Shown: positions 22,981 to 32,991 of the stretch, one piece after another
How the letters are laid out: each line of letters begins with the position of its first letter
Numbering within the stretch: the first letter of the stretch is position 1
Source: Herbaspirillum rubrisubalbicans
GTDB taxonomy: Bacteria > Pseudomonadota > Gammaproteobacteria > Burkholderiales > Burkholderiaceae_D
Reading direction: 5' to 3'
Length of the DNA: 64,000 nt
NCBI RefSeq assembly: GCF_003719195.1
Contig: NZ_CP024996.1
Span: forward strand, 1,240,001 to 1,304,000
Made by a program: the position numbers and the translations under genes
Notes under the pieces: generated by a model
Seen by the model: the letters and a program-made list of their open reading frames with translations, nothing else
What the model was told of the DNA's origin: nothing
Database searches by the model: none

Positions 22981-25095
22981 TCACTCTTCCGAGGGCGCCA
23001 CCGGAATGCCCAGCGTGCTCATCAGGTGTTGCTGGGCGTTGAAGCATTGCTGCTTGTTGCGCGGTTTCTTCAGGGTGTAGACGCCATTGACGTCGAGCAG
23101 CCAGGAATTGGTGTTGTCCTTCAGATAGGGATTGAGACCTTCCGAAATGACCCGTTTCTTGAGTGCCTTGTCCAGCACCGGGAAGGCCACCTCGATGCGG
23201 CGGAACAGGTTGCGGTTCATCCAGTCGGCACTGGCCAGGTAGACATCGTGGGCCAGGTCGTTGCGGAAGTAATAGATGCGCGAGTGTTCCAGATAGCGGC
23301 CGATGATGGAACGCACCTTGATGTTGTCTGACAGCCCCGGCACGCCCGGCCGCAGCGCGCAGGCGCCGCGCACGATCAGGTCGATCTTCACGCCATCGGC
23401 CGAGGCCGCGTAGAGCGCCCGGATCACCGATTCATCCAGCAGTGCATTCATCTTGGCGATGATGCGCGCCGGCCGCCCTTCTCGGGCGATCTGGCCCTCG
23501 TTGCGGATGGCGCGGATGATTTCCTTCTGCAGCGAGAACGGCGCCAGCCACAGCTGCGTGAGGTTGCGTGGCTTGGTCAGGCTGGTCAGGTGGATGAAGA
23601 CTTCGTTGACTTCGGCGGTGAGCTGCTGGTTGGATGTCAACAGGCCAAAGTCGGTATAGAACTTGGTGGTATTGGGGTGGTAGTTGCCGGTGCCCAAGTG
23701 CGCATAGAAGCGCAGCCCCTGGTCTTCATCGTGGCGGATCACCAGGGCCAGCTTGGCGTGCGTCTTCAGGCCCACCACGCCATAGACCACCTGGGCGCCG
23801 GCCTGCTCCAGCTTGACCGCCCAGTTGATGTTGGCTTCTTCATCGAAGCGCGCCATCAGTTCCACGATCACCGTGACTTCCTTGCCATGCTGGGCGGCGT
23901 AGATCAACGCTTCCATCAGGTCCGAATTCATGCCGGTGCGGTAGATGGTCTGCTTGATGGCCAGCACCCGCGGATCATGCGCGGCGGTGCGGATAAAGTC
24001 GACCACCGGTTGGAAGGACTGGAAGGGGTGGTGCAGCAGCACGTCCTTCTTGTCCAAGGCATCGAAGATGTTTTCGCTGGCCAGTTGCGGCGGCAGGGTG
24101 GGGGAGAAGGGCGGGAAGCGCAACTCGGGCTGGTTGACCAGGTTGACGATCTCGCCCAAGCGCACCATGTTGACCGGCCCTTGCACGGCATACAGGCGGT
24201 TGTGTTCGATGTTGAACTGGTTCAGCAGGAACTGCGAGAGGTGTTCGGGACAATTGGCCGCCACCTCCAGGCGCACCGCCACGCCGAACTGGCGGCTTTG
24301 CAATTCGGTCTCCAGCGCCTGGCGCAGGTTCTTGACCTCTTCTTCATCGACCCACAGGTCGCTGTTGCGGGTGACCCGGAATTGCGAATAGGCCATGATG
24401 TCGCGCCCCGGGAACAGGTCGGCGATATGCGCATGGATCACTGAAGAGAGCAGGCAGAACGAAGACTGGCCCTTGGCCGAGAGATGGTCCGGCAGCTTGA
24501 TCACGCGCGGCAGTACGCGCGGGGCCTTGATGATGACGATGCCCGTGCCGCGCCCGAAGGCATCCTTGCCGGAGAGCTCGATGATGAAGTTCAGGCTCTT
24601 GTTGTGGACCTGCGGGAAAGGATGGGCCGGGTCCAGGCCGATGGGCGTCAACAGCGGCCGCACATGCTGTTCGAAATACTGCTTGACCCAGGCCCGCTGG
24701 GCTTCGTTGCGGTCATCGTGGCGCAGCAGGTGGATGCCATTGGCGGCCAGTTGCGGCAGGATTTCCTCGTTGAGCAATTCATACTGGCGCGCCACGATGC
24801 GGTGGCATTCGGCGCTGGTGCGTTCCAGCGCGGCGCGCAGTTCGGGGGGATCGGTGTGCTCGCCTTCGATACGGTTGGCCAGCAGGCTGGCGATGCGCAC
24901 TTCAAAGAATTCGTCGAGATTGCTGCTGCAGATGCAGAGATAACGCAATCGTTCCAGCAGCGGCACACTATCGTCTTCGGCCTGGGCCAGCACGCGGCGG
25001 TTGAACGCCAGTTGCGACAATTCGCGGTTGAGGTAAATCGTATTGGCGGGAAGTTCAGGTTGGGTACTGCTTTCCGGCTTTGCTTTTCTGGTCAT
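22981..25095 (-). CDS. ppk1: Polyphosphate kinase PPK1
   Basis: A 704-residue enzyme that builds polyphosphate from ATP. The N domain opens NTIYLNRELSQLAFNRRVLAQA. The catalytic C domains contain VKIDLIVRG and LKTHAKLALVIRHDEDQGLRFYAHLGTGNYHPNTTKFYTDFG, which carries the His that becomes phosphorylated, and SADWMNRNLFRRIEVAFPV near the end. I place the start at 25095 (MTRKAKPESS), which has AGGGA eight bases upstream, rather than at the ATG seven codons earlier. A Pho box lies 49 bases upstream. Confidence 0.96.
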   Translation of the reverse strand: MTRKAKPESSTQPELPANTIYLNRELSQLAFNRRVLAQAEDDSVPLLERLRYLCICSSNLDEFFEVRIASLLANRIEGEHTDPPELRAALERTSAECHRIVARQYELLNEEILPQLAANGIHLLRHDDRNEAQRAWVKQYFEQHVRPLLTPIGLDPAHPFPQVHNKSLNFIIELSGKDAFGRGTGIVIIKAPRVLPRVIKLPDHLSAKGQSSFCLLSSVIHAHIADLFPGRDIMAYSQFRVTRNSDLWVDEEEVKNLRQALETELQSRQFGVAVRLEVAANCPEHLSQFLLNQFNIEHNRLYAVQGPVNMVRLGEIVNLVNQPELRFPPFSPTLPPQLASENIFDALDKKDVLLHHPFQSFQPVVDFIRTAAHDPRVLAIKQTIYRTGMNSDLMEALIYAAQHGKEVTVIVELMARFDEEANINWAVKLEQAGAQVVYGVVGLKTHAKLALVIRHDEDQGLRFYAHLGTGNYHPNTTKFYTDFGLLTSNQQLTAEVNEVFIHLTSLTKPRNLTQLWLAPFSLQKEIIRAIRNEGQIAREGRPARIIAKMNALLDESVIRALYAASADGVKIDLIVRGACALRPGVPGLSDNIKVRSIIGRYLEHSRIYYFRNDLAHDVYLASADWMNRNLFRRIEVAFPVLDKALKKRVISEGLNPYLKDNTNSWLLDVNGVYTLKKPRNKQQCFNAQQHLMSTLGIPVAPSEE

Positions 25096-25143
25096 CAATG
25101 GTCCCTGTCCATCCACTTTGAGCGGGCAGTGTATTTAGGAGGT

Positions 25144-25161
25144 ATGACGAGTTTATGACAA
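25144..25161 (-). promoter_or_regulatory. Pho box upstream of ppk1
   Basis: Read on the minus strand it is TTGTCAT-AAAC-TCGTCAT, two half sites with the 11-base PhoB period, with 6 and 5 of 7 bases matching consensus. The 15-base core GTCATAAACTCGTCA is identical to the one in front of pstS, which argues against chance. Confidence 0.75.
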
Positions 25162-25386
25162 CAGTTGTGTGGCTTTGTCACATTTAAGCAGTATAAGAGA
25201 AGTCTATGTGATAACAAAATCATATTTGTTTTACGGCAACCCTACCCCTGCATTCTCCCCGAAACACTGACATCAAATTGTCAGGAAAGCCGCACAGCGC
25301 CTGGCGGCGCGGGTTTTCGGGCGGCCTTGGGTGAGACGCTGCGGCTCGTCACGGGCGTTGCTGAGGCTGGTCTTGATGACAAGGCC

Positions 25387-25404
25387 GGGTCATAAACTCG
25401 TCAC
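25387..25404 (+). promoter_or_regulatory. Pho box upstream of pstS
   Basis: GGGTCAT-AAAC-TCGTCAC has PhoB geometry and shares the 15-base core GTCATAAACTCGTCA with the ppk1 site. It lies about 100 bases before the pstS start. Confidence 0.78.
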
Positions 25405-25502
25405 ATTAGCTGGTTAAAGTTCGCCCTGTCTCGAAAGTCATCCCTCCCGATGTGATGTTTCTCGGTGACGATCCTCTCTTCAAAATCATAGGAGTAGCAG
25501 AA

Positions 25503-26552
25503 ATGGGGTTTAACCATCTGATTAAGTCTGTTGCAATCGCAGTGGCTGGCGCTTTCGCTTTCAGCGCTGCCGTTCATGCAGCAGAAATCACCGGCGCTGG
25601 CGCCTCCTTCCCGTACCCGGTCTATGCCAAGTGGGCTGAGCAGTACAAGGCCGCTACCGGCAACAGCCTGAACTACCAATCCATCGGTTCGGGTGGTGGT
25701 ATCAAGCAGATCAAGGCCAAGACCGTCGATTTCGGCGCCTCCGACGCGCCGCTGCCGCAAAGCGAACTGGCTGAAGCCGGTCTGACCCAGTTCCCCGCCG
25801 TGGTCGGTGGCGTGGTCCCCGTGGTCAACCTGGATGGTGTGACCCCGGGTCAGATCAAGCTGTCGGGCCAAGTCCTGGGCGACATCTACGCTGGCAAGAT
25901 CACCAAGTGGAATGCACCGGAAATCACCGCCCTGAATCCGGGCGTGAAGCTGCCTAACGAAGACATCACCGTGGTCTACCGTTCGGACGCTTCGGGCACT
26001 TCCTACGTGTTCACCTCCTACCTGTCCAAGGCCAACGCTGACTTCAAGGCCAAGATCGGTGCCGGTACCGCCGTCAAGTGGCCCACCGGCGTGGGTGGCA
26101 AGGGTAACGAAGGCGTTGCCGCCAACGTGCAGAAGGTCAAGGGCGCCATCGGCTACGTCGAGTACGCCTACGTCAAGAAGAACAAGCTGAACTACACCCA
26201 GCTGAAGAACAAGGATGGCAACTTCGTCTCCCCGGACGACACCTCCTTCAAGGCCGCGACCGCCCACGGCGACTGGGCCAAGACCCCTGGTTTCGCTGTT
26301 GACTTCACCGACGCTGCCGGCAAGGAATCCTGGCCGATCTCCAGCGCCACCTTCATCCTGCTGCACAAGCAACAAGATGGCGACGGTGCCAAGGGCAAGG
26401 AAGTCCTGAAGTTCTTCGACTGGGCCTACAAGAACGGTGGCAAGACCGCTGCCGAGCTGGACTACGTGCCGCTGCCGGATTCAGTCACCAAGCTGGTGGA
26501 AGAGTCCTGGAAGAGCAACGTCAAGGACAGCAGCGGCAAGGCCATCTGGTAA
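25503..26552 (+). CDS. pstS: Phosphate-binding periplasmic protein PstS
   Basis: A 349-residue ABC solute-binding protein. A signal peptide (MGFNHLIKSVAIAVAGAFAF, cleavage after VHAA) precedes ITGAGASFPYPVYAKW, the phosphate-ligand start of PstS. SIGSGGGIKQIKAKTVDFGASDAPL and YRSDASGTSYVFTSYL supply further phosphate ligands. It captures phosphate in the periplasm for PstC and PstA. The start is ATG at 25503 after AGGAG; an upstream frame start would spoil the signal peptide. A stem-loop follows that may lower read-through into pstC. Confidence 0.97.
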   Translation: MGFNHLIKSVAIAVAGAFAFSAAVHAAEITGAGASFPYPVYAKWAEQYKAATGNSLNYQSIGSGGGIKQIKAKTVDFGASDAPLPQSELAEAGLTQFPAVVGGVVPVVNLDGVTPGQIKLSGQVLGDIYAGKITKWNAPEITALNPGVKLPNEDITVVYRSDASGTSYVFTSYLSKANADFKAKIGAGTAVKWPTGVGGKGNEGVAANVQKVKGAIGYVEYAYVKKNKLNYTQLKNKDGNFVSPDDTSFKAATAHGDWAKTPGFAVDFTDAAGKESWPISSATFILLHKQQDGDGAKGKEVLKFFDWAYKNGGKTAAELDYVPLPDSVTKLVEESWKSNVKDSSGKAIW

Positions 26553-26587
26553 TTCCAGGCCAAGCAAGCCTCTCCCCCCGGAGTATT

Positions 26588-26650
26588 CGGGCCATCGCAG
26601 CGAGAACGAGCAACTCTGATGACAGAGCATTCGCGGCGATGGCCCGTTTT
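26588..26650 (+). terminator. Attenuator-like stem-loop between pstS and pstC
   Basis: CGGGCCATCGC pairs perfectly with GCGATGGCCCG across about 37 bases and is followed by TTTTAAT. An inner hairpin CTCTG/CAGAG sits in the loop. A leaky terminator here would make PstS more abundant than the membrane subunits, as is usual for binding-protein operons. Confidence 0.7.
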
Positions 26651-26664
26651 AATGGTGAATTCAA

Positions 26665-27702
26665 ATGAGCGCTAATTATTCCACCACGGCAATGTCGAAT
26701 ACCGAAGTCAAAAAATCCCCGACAGAGACTGAAAGTGCGCAGGCTGCGCGCCAGAAGTTGATGGCCGTCATGCGCCGCCAGCGACTGCAGGATTTCTTTT
26801 TCCACAAGATCACCCTGATCTTCGCCCTGTCCGTGCTGCTGATGCTGGGTGGGATCATCGTTTCCCTCATCATCGGCGCTGCGCCCGCCTTCCAGGCCTT
26901 CGGCCCCGGCTTCATTACGCGCGTCGAATGGGATCCGACCAATAACGAATTCGGCGCCATGATCGCCATCGTCGGCACCCTGTCGACCTCCATCATCGCC
27001 TTGCTGATCGCCTTCCCGGTCAGCTTCGGCATCGCCCTGTTCCTGACCGAAATCTGCCCCGCCAAGCTGCGTCGCCCGCTGGGCACCTGTGTGGAACTGC
27101 TGGCCGGCGTGCCCTCCATCATCTACGGCATGTGGGGTCTGTTCGTGTTCGCGCCGCTGTTCTCCGAATACGGCCAGCCCTTCCTGAAGTCCACCCTGGG
27201 CCAGATCCCCGGCATCGGCGTGCTGTTCTCCGGCCCCACCATGGGCATCGGTATCCTCACCGCCGGCCTGATCCTGTCGGTGATGATCATCCCCTTCATC
27301 TCTTCGGTGATGCGCGACGTCTTCGAAGTCGTGCCTGCAGTGTTGAAGGAATCGGCCTACGGCCTGGGTTGCACCCGCTGGGAAGTGGTGCGCAAGGTGG
27401 TGCTGCCCTACACCAAGACCGGTGTGGTCGGTGGCGTCATGCTGGGCCTGGGGCGTGCACTGGGCGAGACCATGGCGGTGACCTTCGTGATCGGTAACTC
27501 GCACCGCCTGTCCTGGTCGCTGTTCTCGGCCGGTAACTCGATTGCCTCCACGCTGGCCAACGAAATCGCCGAAGCCTCCAGCAAGCTGCACGTCTCTTCG
27601 CTGTTTGCCCTGGGCCTGATCCTGTTCGTCATCACCTTCATCGTCCTGTCCGCCGCCAAGATCATGTTGATGGGCATGGCGCGCAAGGAAGGAGCCAAAT
27701 AA
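26665..27702 (+). CDS. pstC: Phosphate ABC transporter permease PstC
   Basis: A 345-residue permease with six predicted helices and an extra hydrophilic N-terminus of about 45 residues. The ABC-permease EAA-like loop is in [24 protein letters not shown], and [17 protein letters not shown] is the PstC-typical helix. It forms the inner-membrane channel with PstA. The stop overlaps the pstA start (TAATG). Confidence 0.96.
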   Translation: MSANYSTTAMSNTEVKKSPTETESAQAARQKLMAVMRRQRLQDFFFHKITLIFALSVLLMLGGIIVSLIIGAAPAFQAFGPGFITRVEWDPTNNEFGAMIAIVGTLSTSIIALLIAFPVSFGIALFLTEICPAKLRRPLGTCVELLAGVPSIIYGMWGLFVFAPLFSEYGQPFLKSTLGQIPGIGVLFSGPTMGIGILTAGLILSVMIIPFISSVMRDVFEVVPAVLKESAYGLGCTRWEVVRKVVLPYTKTGVVGGVMLGLGRALGETMAVTFVIGNSHRLSWSLFSAGNSIASTLANEIAEASSKLHVSSLFALGLILFVITFIVLSAAKIMLMGMARKEGAK

Positions 27703-28595
27703 TGAGCCAGACCGTACAACTGGTGGAAAAAGCTGCCACCGCACAAGTCGTCAATCCCGTCTATCGCCGCCGTCTGATGCAGCATCGCATGGGGATGCTG
27801 TTCTCCTTCCTGGCCATGGGCCTGGGCCTGTTCGTGCTGGCCTGGATCCTGCTGACCCTGGTGTTCAAGGGCGTGGCCGCCCTGAACCTGGGCCTGCTGA
27901 CCGAAAACACGCCCGGTCCGGGCGACGCCGGCGGCGGCCTGTTGAACCCCATCGTCGGTTCGCTGATGATGGTCGGTATCAGCACCCTCATCAGTACCCC
28001 CATCGGCATCCTGGCCGGTGTCTACCTGGCTGAATACGGCGAGGAAAGCAAGCTGGCCCAGGTCACCCGTTTCGTCACCGACATCATGCTGTCGGCACCC
28101 TCGATCGTGATCGGTCTGTTCATCTACGCCATCTACGTGGCCAACGTGAACCACTTCTCGGGTTGGGCTGGTACCTTCGCCATTTCGCTCATCGCCATTC
28201 CGGTGGTGGTGCGTACCACCGACAACATGTTGAAGCTGGTTCCCAGCGGTCTGCGCGAAGCGGCCTTCGCGCTGGGCGCACCGCGCTGGAAGGTGGCCAT
28301 CATCGTGCGTCTGCGTGCGGTCAAGGCGGGTGTGGTGACCGGTGTGCTGCTGGCGGTGGCGCGTATCTCGGGCGAGACCGCACCGCTGCTCTTTACCGCC
28401 CTGAACAACCAGTTCTTCAGCACCAACATGAACCGTCCGATTGCCAACCTGCCGGTGGTGATCAACCAGTTCGCCATGAGCCCGTATGACAACTGGGTCT
28501 CGCTGGCATGGGGCGGCGCCTTGCTGATCACTTTCAGCGTGCTGCTGCTCAACGTGCTCTCGCGTACCCTGTTCAAGCAACAAATCCCCGGCTAA
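27702..28595 (+). CDS. pstA: Phosphate ABC transporter permease PstA
   Basis: A 297-residue permease. The EAA-like loop [22 protein letters not shown] and the following [15 protein letters not shown] are standard for PstA. Six helices are predicted. It is translationally coupled to pstC and 17 bases from pstB. Confidence 0.96.
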   Translation: MSQTVQLVEKAATAQVVNPVYRRRLMQHRMGMLFSFLAMGLGLFVLAWILLTLVFKGVAALNLGLLTENTPGPGDAGGGLLNPIVGSLMMVGISTLISTPIGILAGVYLAEYGEESKLAQVTRFVTDIMLSAPSIVIGLFIYAIYVANVNHFSGWAGTFAISLIAIPVVVRTTDNMLKLVPSGLREAAFALGAPRWKVAIIVRLRAVKAGVVTGVLLAVARISGETAPLLFTALNNQFFSTNMNRPIANLPVVINQFAMSPYDNWVSLAWGGALLITFSVLLLNVLSRTLFKQQIPG

Positions 28596-28612
28596 TTCTC
28601 CAAGTGACCGAC

Positions 28613-29431
28613 ATGACTACTGCTCATCAAATGGCAAGCCACGCTTCGACCGCACCCCACAATGCCGCTGCGGCCCTGAAGGCCACGCTGGAAGTTTCGC
28701 AACTCAATTTCTACTACGGCGGATTCCAGGGCTTAAAGAACATCAACCTCAACATCTGGGAAGGCAAAGTGACCGCCTTCATCGGCCCGTCGGGTTGCGG
28801 CAAGTCCACGCTGCTGCGTACCTTCAACCGCATGTATGACCTCTATCCGGGGCAGCGCGCCGAAGGCAAGATCATCTATGCCGGCAACAACATCCTCGAA
28901 CCTGGCCAGGACTTGAACATGCTGCGCGCCAAGGTCGGCATGGTGTTCCAGAAGCCGACCCCGTTCCCGATGTCGGTCTACGACAACATCGCCTTCGGTA
29001 TCCGTCTGTATGAAAACCTGCCCAAGGGCGAGATGGATGAGCGCGTCGAATGGGCGCTCAACAAGGCCGCCCTGTGGGGTGAAGTCAAGGACAAGCTGCA
29101 CAAGAGCGGCCTGTCGCTCTCCGGCGGTCAGCAACAGCGTCTGTGTATCGCACGCGGCGTGGCGGTCAAGCCGGAAGTGCTGCTGCTGGATGAGCCGACC
29201 TCGGCGCTGGATCCGATCTCGACGGCCAAGGTGGAAGAACTGATCGGTGAGTTGAAGAACGACTACACCATCGCCATCGTGACCCACAACATGCAACAGG
29301 CGGCGCGTTGCTCGGATTACACCGCCTACATGTACCTGGGCGAGCTGGTGGAGTTTGGCGAGACTGACCAGATCTTCATGAATCCGGTGCGCAAGGAAAC
29401 CCAAGACTACATCACCGGCCGATTCGGCTGA
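28613..29431 (+). CDS. pstB: Phosphate ABC transporter ATPase PstB
   Basis: A 272-residue ABC ATPase. Walker A is [19 protein letters not shown], the Q-loop is in [18 protein letters not shown], the signature is [16 protein letters not shown], Walker B is [13 protein letters not shown], and the switch His is in [14 protein letters not shown]. It powers phosphate uptake through PstCA. The start is ATG at 28613 (MTTAHQMAS); the open frame extends upstream into pstA but without support. Confidence 0.97.
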   Translation: MTTAHQMASHASTAPHNAAAALKATLEVSQLNFYYGGFQGLKNINLNIWEGKVTAFIGPSGCGKSTLLRTFNRMYDLYPGQRAEGKIIYAGNNILEPGQDLNMLRAKVGMVFQKPTPFPMSVYDNIAFGIRLYENLPKGEMDERVEWALNKAALWGEVKDKLHKSGLSLSGGQQQRLCIARGVAVKPEVLLLDEPTSALDPISTAKVEELIGELKNDYTIAIVTHNMQQAARCSDYTAYMYLGELVEFGETDQIFMNPVRKETQDYITGRFG

Positions 29432-29548
29432 ACCGTCGTCTCGGCTACTGCGCGCTCCGATTTCGCGTCTGCGATGCTCGCCGTACCCCAGTACGGCTGC
29501 GCTTCTCGACGCGAACTCGAAGCGCTCGCTACGCCGATACGACGATTC
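29431..29548. repeat. Long imperfect inverted repeat (REP/BIME-like) between pstB and phoU
   Basis: About 50 bases on each side fold onto one another: CCGTCGTCTCGGC... on the left and ...GCCGATACGACGATT on the right, with paired GCGCTCCGATTTCGCG / CGCGAACTCGAAGCGC and a core GTACCCCAGTACGG. It starts at the pstB stop codon. Its form, GC-rich and extragenic, is that of a dispersed repetitive element. It may act as a mRNA-stabilising stem or a barrier between pstB and phoU. Confidence 0.65.
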
Positions 29549-29607
29549 CACAGAGTAGTCATTGCACCGTATATATTATTTATAGAATTTCTTTTTAGGG
29601 GCGTCAC

Positions 29608-30315
29608 ATGACCGGCGATCATTCCTCCAAACAGTATGACCAGGATCTGGAGCAGATCCGCTCCAAGGTGCTTGCCATGGGCGGCATGGTGGAACACCAG
29701 TTCCAGGACGCGATTGCGGCTTTCCGTAACGGTAATCTCGATGTCGCCCATCGCGTGATGAAGGATGACGAAGCCGTCAATCGCCTGGAAGTCGAGCTCG
29801 ATGACGCTTGCAGCCACCTGATCGTGCGTCGCCAGCCGACCGCCAATGACCTGCGTACCGTCATGGCCACCATCAAGATCATCACCGACCTGGAACGCGT
29901 GGGCGATGAGGCGACCAAGATCGCGCGTACCGCGATCCACCTGCACAAGCGCGGTATCGGCCTGGTGTCGCACTACGAGACCGTGAGCCTGATCGCCGAG
30001 CAGGCCATGGACCAGTTGCGCAGCGCCCTGGATGCCTTCGCCCGCCTGGATGACCAGCAGGCGGCCGAGCTGATCAAGCAGGATGAACGCATTGATCATG
30101 GCTTCCGTTCCATCACCCGCAGCTTGATCACCTTCATGATGGAAGATGCGCGCACCATCTCCGGTTCCATCGATACCCTGTGGGTGGCCAAGGCCATCGA
30201 ACGCATCGGCGACCATGCCAAGAACATCGCCGAATACGTGGTCTACGTGGTCGGTGGCAAGGATATCCGCCATTCCGATTTCGCTGCGGCCAAGCCGGCC
30301 CAGGAAGAAGACTAA
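29608..30315 (+). CDS. phoU: Phosphate signalling protein PhoU
   Basis: A 235-residue all-helical protein with two PhoU repeats. The metal-binding motifs appear as ATIKIITDLERVGDEATKIART (first repeat) and LWVAKAIERIGDHAKNIAEYVVY (second). PhoU links the Pst transporter to the sensor PhoR and keeps the Pho regulon off when phosphate is plentiful. The start is ATG at 29608 with AGGGG nine bases upstream. An AT-rich stretch just before it (29555-29595) could hold an extra promoter beyond the pst promoter. Confidence 0.97.
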   Translation: MTGDHSSKQYDQDLEQIRSKVLAMGGMVEHQFQDAIAAFRNGNLDVAHRVMKDDEAVNRLEVELDDACSHLIVRRQPTANDLRTVMATIKIITDLERVGDEATKIARTAIHLHKRGIGLVSHYETVSLIAEQAMDQLRSALDAFARLDDQQAAELIKQDERIDHGFRSITRSLITFMMEDARTISGSIDTLWVAKAIERIGDHAKNIAEYVVYVVGGKDIRHSDFAAAKPAQEED

Positions 30316-30406
30316 GCACGACGGCACCGGTGGCGGCGGGGAAAGAGCCGCCTGTCACCGGATTGCGGAGGGGAGACCCGCGATACAGCTAAGAAGCCTC
30401 ACTATC

Positions 30407-31084
30407 ATGACTACTATCCTCATCGTCGAAGACGAACCCTCCATTGCCGAACTGATTGCCTTCACCTTGAAAGAGGCGGGCTGGTCCAGCTTCGTCGTCT
30501 CCAATGCCGCTGCCGCCTGGGACTTCGTGCAGCATCGGGCGCCCCAACTGGTGCTGCTGGACTGGATGCTACCCGACCGCAGCGGCCTGCACCTGCTCTC
30601 GCGCATCCGCGCCGATCGCCAGTTGCAGCAGCTTTCGGTGATCATGCTCACCGCCAAGAGCATGGAAGAAGACAAGATCGCGGGCCTCGACAACGGTGCC
30701 GACGACTACATCACCAAGCCGTTCTCGCCACGCGAACTGACCGCGCGCATCAAGGCGCTGTTGCGTCGCAAGAGCCCGGAACACGCGCAGGAAGTGATGT
30801 CGGCCGGCCCCATCACGCTGGATCCGGCCAGTTGCTCGGTGAGCCTGGATGGCGCCCGCATCGATATCGGTCATGCCGAATACAAGCTGCTCAAGTTCTT
30901 CCTCGCCCATCCCGACCGCGTGTTCTCGCGCAGCCAGTTGCTGGACCGCGTCTGGGGCGACCACGTGGTGATCGAAGAGCGTACCGTGGATGTCCATGTG
31001 CTGCGCCTGCGCAAGGCCCTGCGCGATGCCGAGTGCCTGATCAAGACGGTACGCAGCGTGGGCTACATGCTCTCCACCAAATAA
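30407..31084 (+). CDS. phoB: Phosphate response regulator PhoB
   Basis: A 225-residue OmpR-type regulator. The receiver domain has the acidic pair in VEDEPS, the phosphorylated Asp in VLLDWMLPDRSGLHLL (about residue 54) and the Lys of ITKPFSPREL. The winged-helix domain ends KALRDAECLIKTVRSVGYML. PhoB binds Pho boxes such as those at 10448, 25144 and 25387. The start is ATG at 30407 (MTTILIVEDEPS). Confidence 0.97.
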   Translation: MTTILIVEDEPSIAELIAFTLKEAGWSSFVVSNAAAAWDFVQHRAPQLVLLDWMLPDRSGLHLLSRIRADRQLQQLSVIMLTAKSMEEDKIAGLDNGADDYITKPFSPRELTARIKALLRRKSPEHAQEVMSAGPITLDPASCSVSLDGARIDIGHAEYKLLKFFLAHPDRVFSRSQLLDRVWGDHVVIEERTVDVHVLRLRKALRDAECLIKTVRSVGYMLSTK

Positions 31085-31194
31085 AACCGATAAGACCTCG
31101 CCCGCGTTAGGCAACACTGCCCATATCGTCCATAATCAGGCGACAATTACAAATACGCTTAAGCGGGTGTTTCCAAGATTTATCTGCCAAATCA

Positions 31195-32505
31195 ATGAGT
31201 CCACAACTATTGTTCTGGATTCCTGCTGTATTACGCCTGGTACTTTGCCTGGGCGGCGCAGGAGTCGTCGGTTTCTTCTTCGGTCCCATCGTCGGACTGG
31301 TGACGGCGGTGCTGGGGGTGGGGGCGATGATGATCGCCCACCTGCATTATCTGCTGCGGCTGTCGACCTGGCTGGATGATGCCGGCCAGTCGCGCCTGCC
31401 CGATGGCTGGGGCGCCTGGACCGATGTCTATGCGCGCTTGTACCGGATGCATCGCGACGATGAAAAGAACCAGGCCGAGCTGACCGAGTGGCTGGCGCGC
31501 TTCCGCCAGGCCATGAGCCTGCTGCCAGATGGCGTAGTGATCATGGATGACGTGCTGTTCCTGGAGTGGTGCAACCCCTCGGCGCAACAGCACCTGGGCC
31601 TGAAGCTGGACCGCGACAAGGGGATGCGCGTCACCAACCTGATCCGTAATCCCGCCTTCATCGACTACATCATCCTGGGCCGCTACGAGCAACCGCTGAC
31701 GCTGGCCCTGCATGAACGCAAGCTCATCATCCAGATCATCCCCTTCGAAAACCGGCGGCAGATCCTGGTCACCCATGATGTGACAGAGTCGCAACGTATC
31801 GACATGATGCGACGCGACTTCGTGGCCAATGCCTCGCATGAATTGCGCACTCCGCTCACCGTCATCAACGGCTTCCTCGAAATCGCCCTGGCCCAGCCCA
31901 ACCTCGATCATGCCACCCGCACCGCGCACCTCAAGCTGATGACCGAGCAGGGCCAGCGTATGCAAAACCTGATCGACGACATGTTGACGCTGACCCGCCT
32001 GGAGTCGATCGACTATCCGCTGCGCTCGGAGGTGCTGCGCGTGCGGCCCTTGCTGGAGCGCATCGCCGAGGAAGGGCGGGCGCTGTCGGCCGGCAAGCAC
32101 GACATCCGGCTCATCGTCGATGGCCCCGATCTGAAGGGCAGTGCCGACGAACTGCGTAGTGCCTTCACCAATCTGGTCACCAATGCCGTGCGCTATACCC
32201 CTGAAGGCGGCACCATCACGCTGCGTTGGGAAAGCGACGAAGAGGGCGCGCATTTCTCGGTGCAGGATACCGGCATCGGCATCAGCCCCGAACACATCTC
32301 GCGCCTGACCGAGCGCTTCTACCGTGTCGATAAGAGCCGCTCGCGCGAAACTCAGGGTACCGGCCTGGGCCTGGCCATTGTGCGCCATGTGCTGCTGCGC
32401 CACCATGCCACGCTGGACATCGCCTCCGTGCCCGATCATGGCAGCACCTTCACGGTGCATTTCCCGGCCACCCAGACCATCGCGGATTATGCCCCGCAGC
32501 AGTGA
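31195..32505 (+). CDS. phoR: Phosphate sensor histidine kinase PhoR
   Basis: A 436-residue inner-membrane kinase. Two N-terminal helices (about 5-45), a PAS-like region (LPDGVVIMDDVLFLEWCNPSA), the H-box DFVANASHELRTPLTVINGF, N-box NLVTNAVRYTPEGG, and G-boxes DTGIGIS and GTGLGLAI are all intact. It lacks a large periplasmic domain, as in other PhoR proteins, and phosphorylates PhoB when Pst-PhoU report low phosphate. It lies 110 bases after phoB and ends at a terminator. Confidence 0.96.
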   Translation: MSPQLLFWIPAVLRLVLCLGGAGVVGFFFGPIVGLVTAVLGVGAMMIAHLHYLLRLSTWLDDAGQSRLPDGWGAWTDVYARLYRMHRDDEKNQAELTEWLARFRQAMSLLPDGVVIMDDVLFLEWCNPSAQQHLGLKLDRDKGMRVTNLIRNPAFIDYIILGRYEQPLTLALHERKLIIQIIPFENRRQILVTHDVTESQRIDMMRRDFVANASHELRTPLTVINGFLEIALAQPNLDHATRTAHLKLMTEQGQRMQNLIDDMLTLTRLESIDYPLRSEVLRVRPLLERIAEEGRALSAGKHDIRLIVDGPDLKGSADELRSAFTNLVTNAVRYTPEGGTITLRWESDEEGAHFSVQDTGIGISPEHISRLTERFYRVDKSRSRETQGTGLGLAIVRHVLLRHHATLDIASVPDHGSTFTVHFPATQTIADYAPQQ

Positions 32506-32546
32506 TGTCCTCATTCCCCGTGAGCAAACACGGCTAAACCAATTGG

Positions 32547-32571
32547 AAAGGATGCTTCGGCATCCTTTTTT
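32547..32571 (+). terminator. Terminator after phoR
   Basis: AAAGGATGC pairs with GCATCCTTT around TTCG, followed by more T: a compact UUCG tetraloop terminator. Confidence 0.88.
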
Positions 32572-32991
32572 CATGTTTGAACCGGCCACATCGGCGTACC
32601 ATGGCGGCAATAGCGCAAAGCTGACTTGCTGTCAGTAAGTACAAATACGAATGCCAGCTCATCTGGCTTGTTGGCAACAATAGCGCCTCGCCAGCGGTCT
32701 GGACTTTTGGCTGCAGATGCCAAGCCTGCCGTGACGCGAGCCGTAGGCCAACCGCAGCGGATTTTTAGCAATAAGAGCGCGCCATCTTGCCTATGGATAA
32801 GTGGCGATATGTGTGGTGTACCAATGCGCGAGGTCGAGCCTCGCAGGGACAGGGACGACAGCCTGGCCTTCAGGAAAAGCCTGATCGCGCCGGGAACCTT
32901 TGCACTGCACTATGCGAACTAAGCGCCGAATGCCCGGCTATTGCTGCCCAACCGGGTTGGTCAACCCCACCTACTGCGCAAAGAGAATCCA
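32572..32991. other. 420-base intergenic region, no gene supported
   Basis: Short open frames on both strands have no recognisable domains or start signals. This is the leader of the fourth chemoreceptor gene; I could not find a convincing flagellar-sigma promoter in it. Confidence 0.4.

Noticed and set aside
16086..32991. Flagellar-sigma promoters before the chemoreceptor genes
   Set aside because: No site with both TAAA and GCCGATAA-like boxes at proper spacing was found; GCCGAATG near 32926 is too weak.
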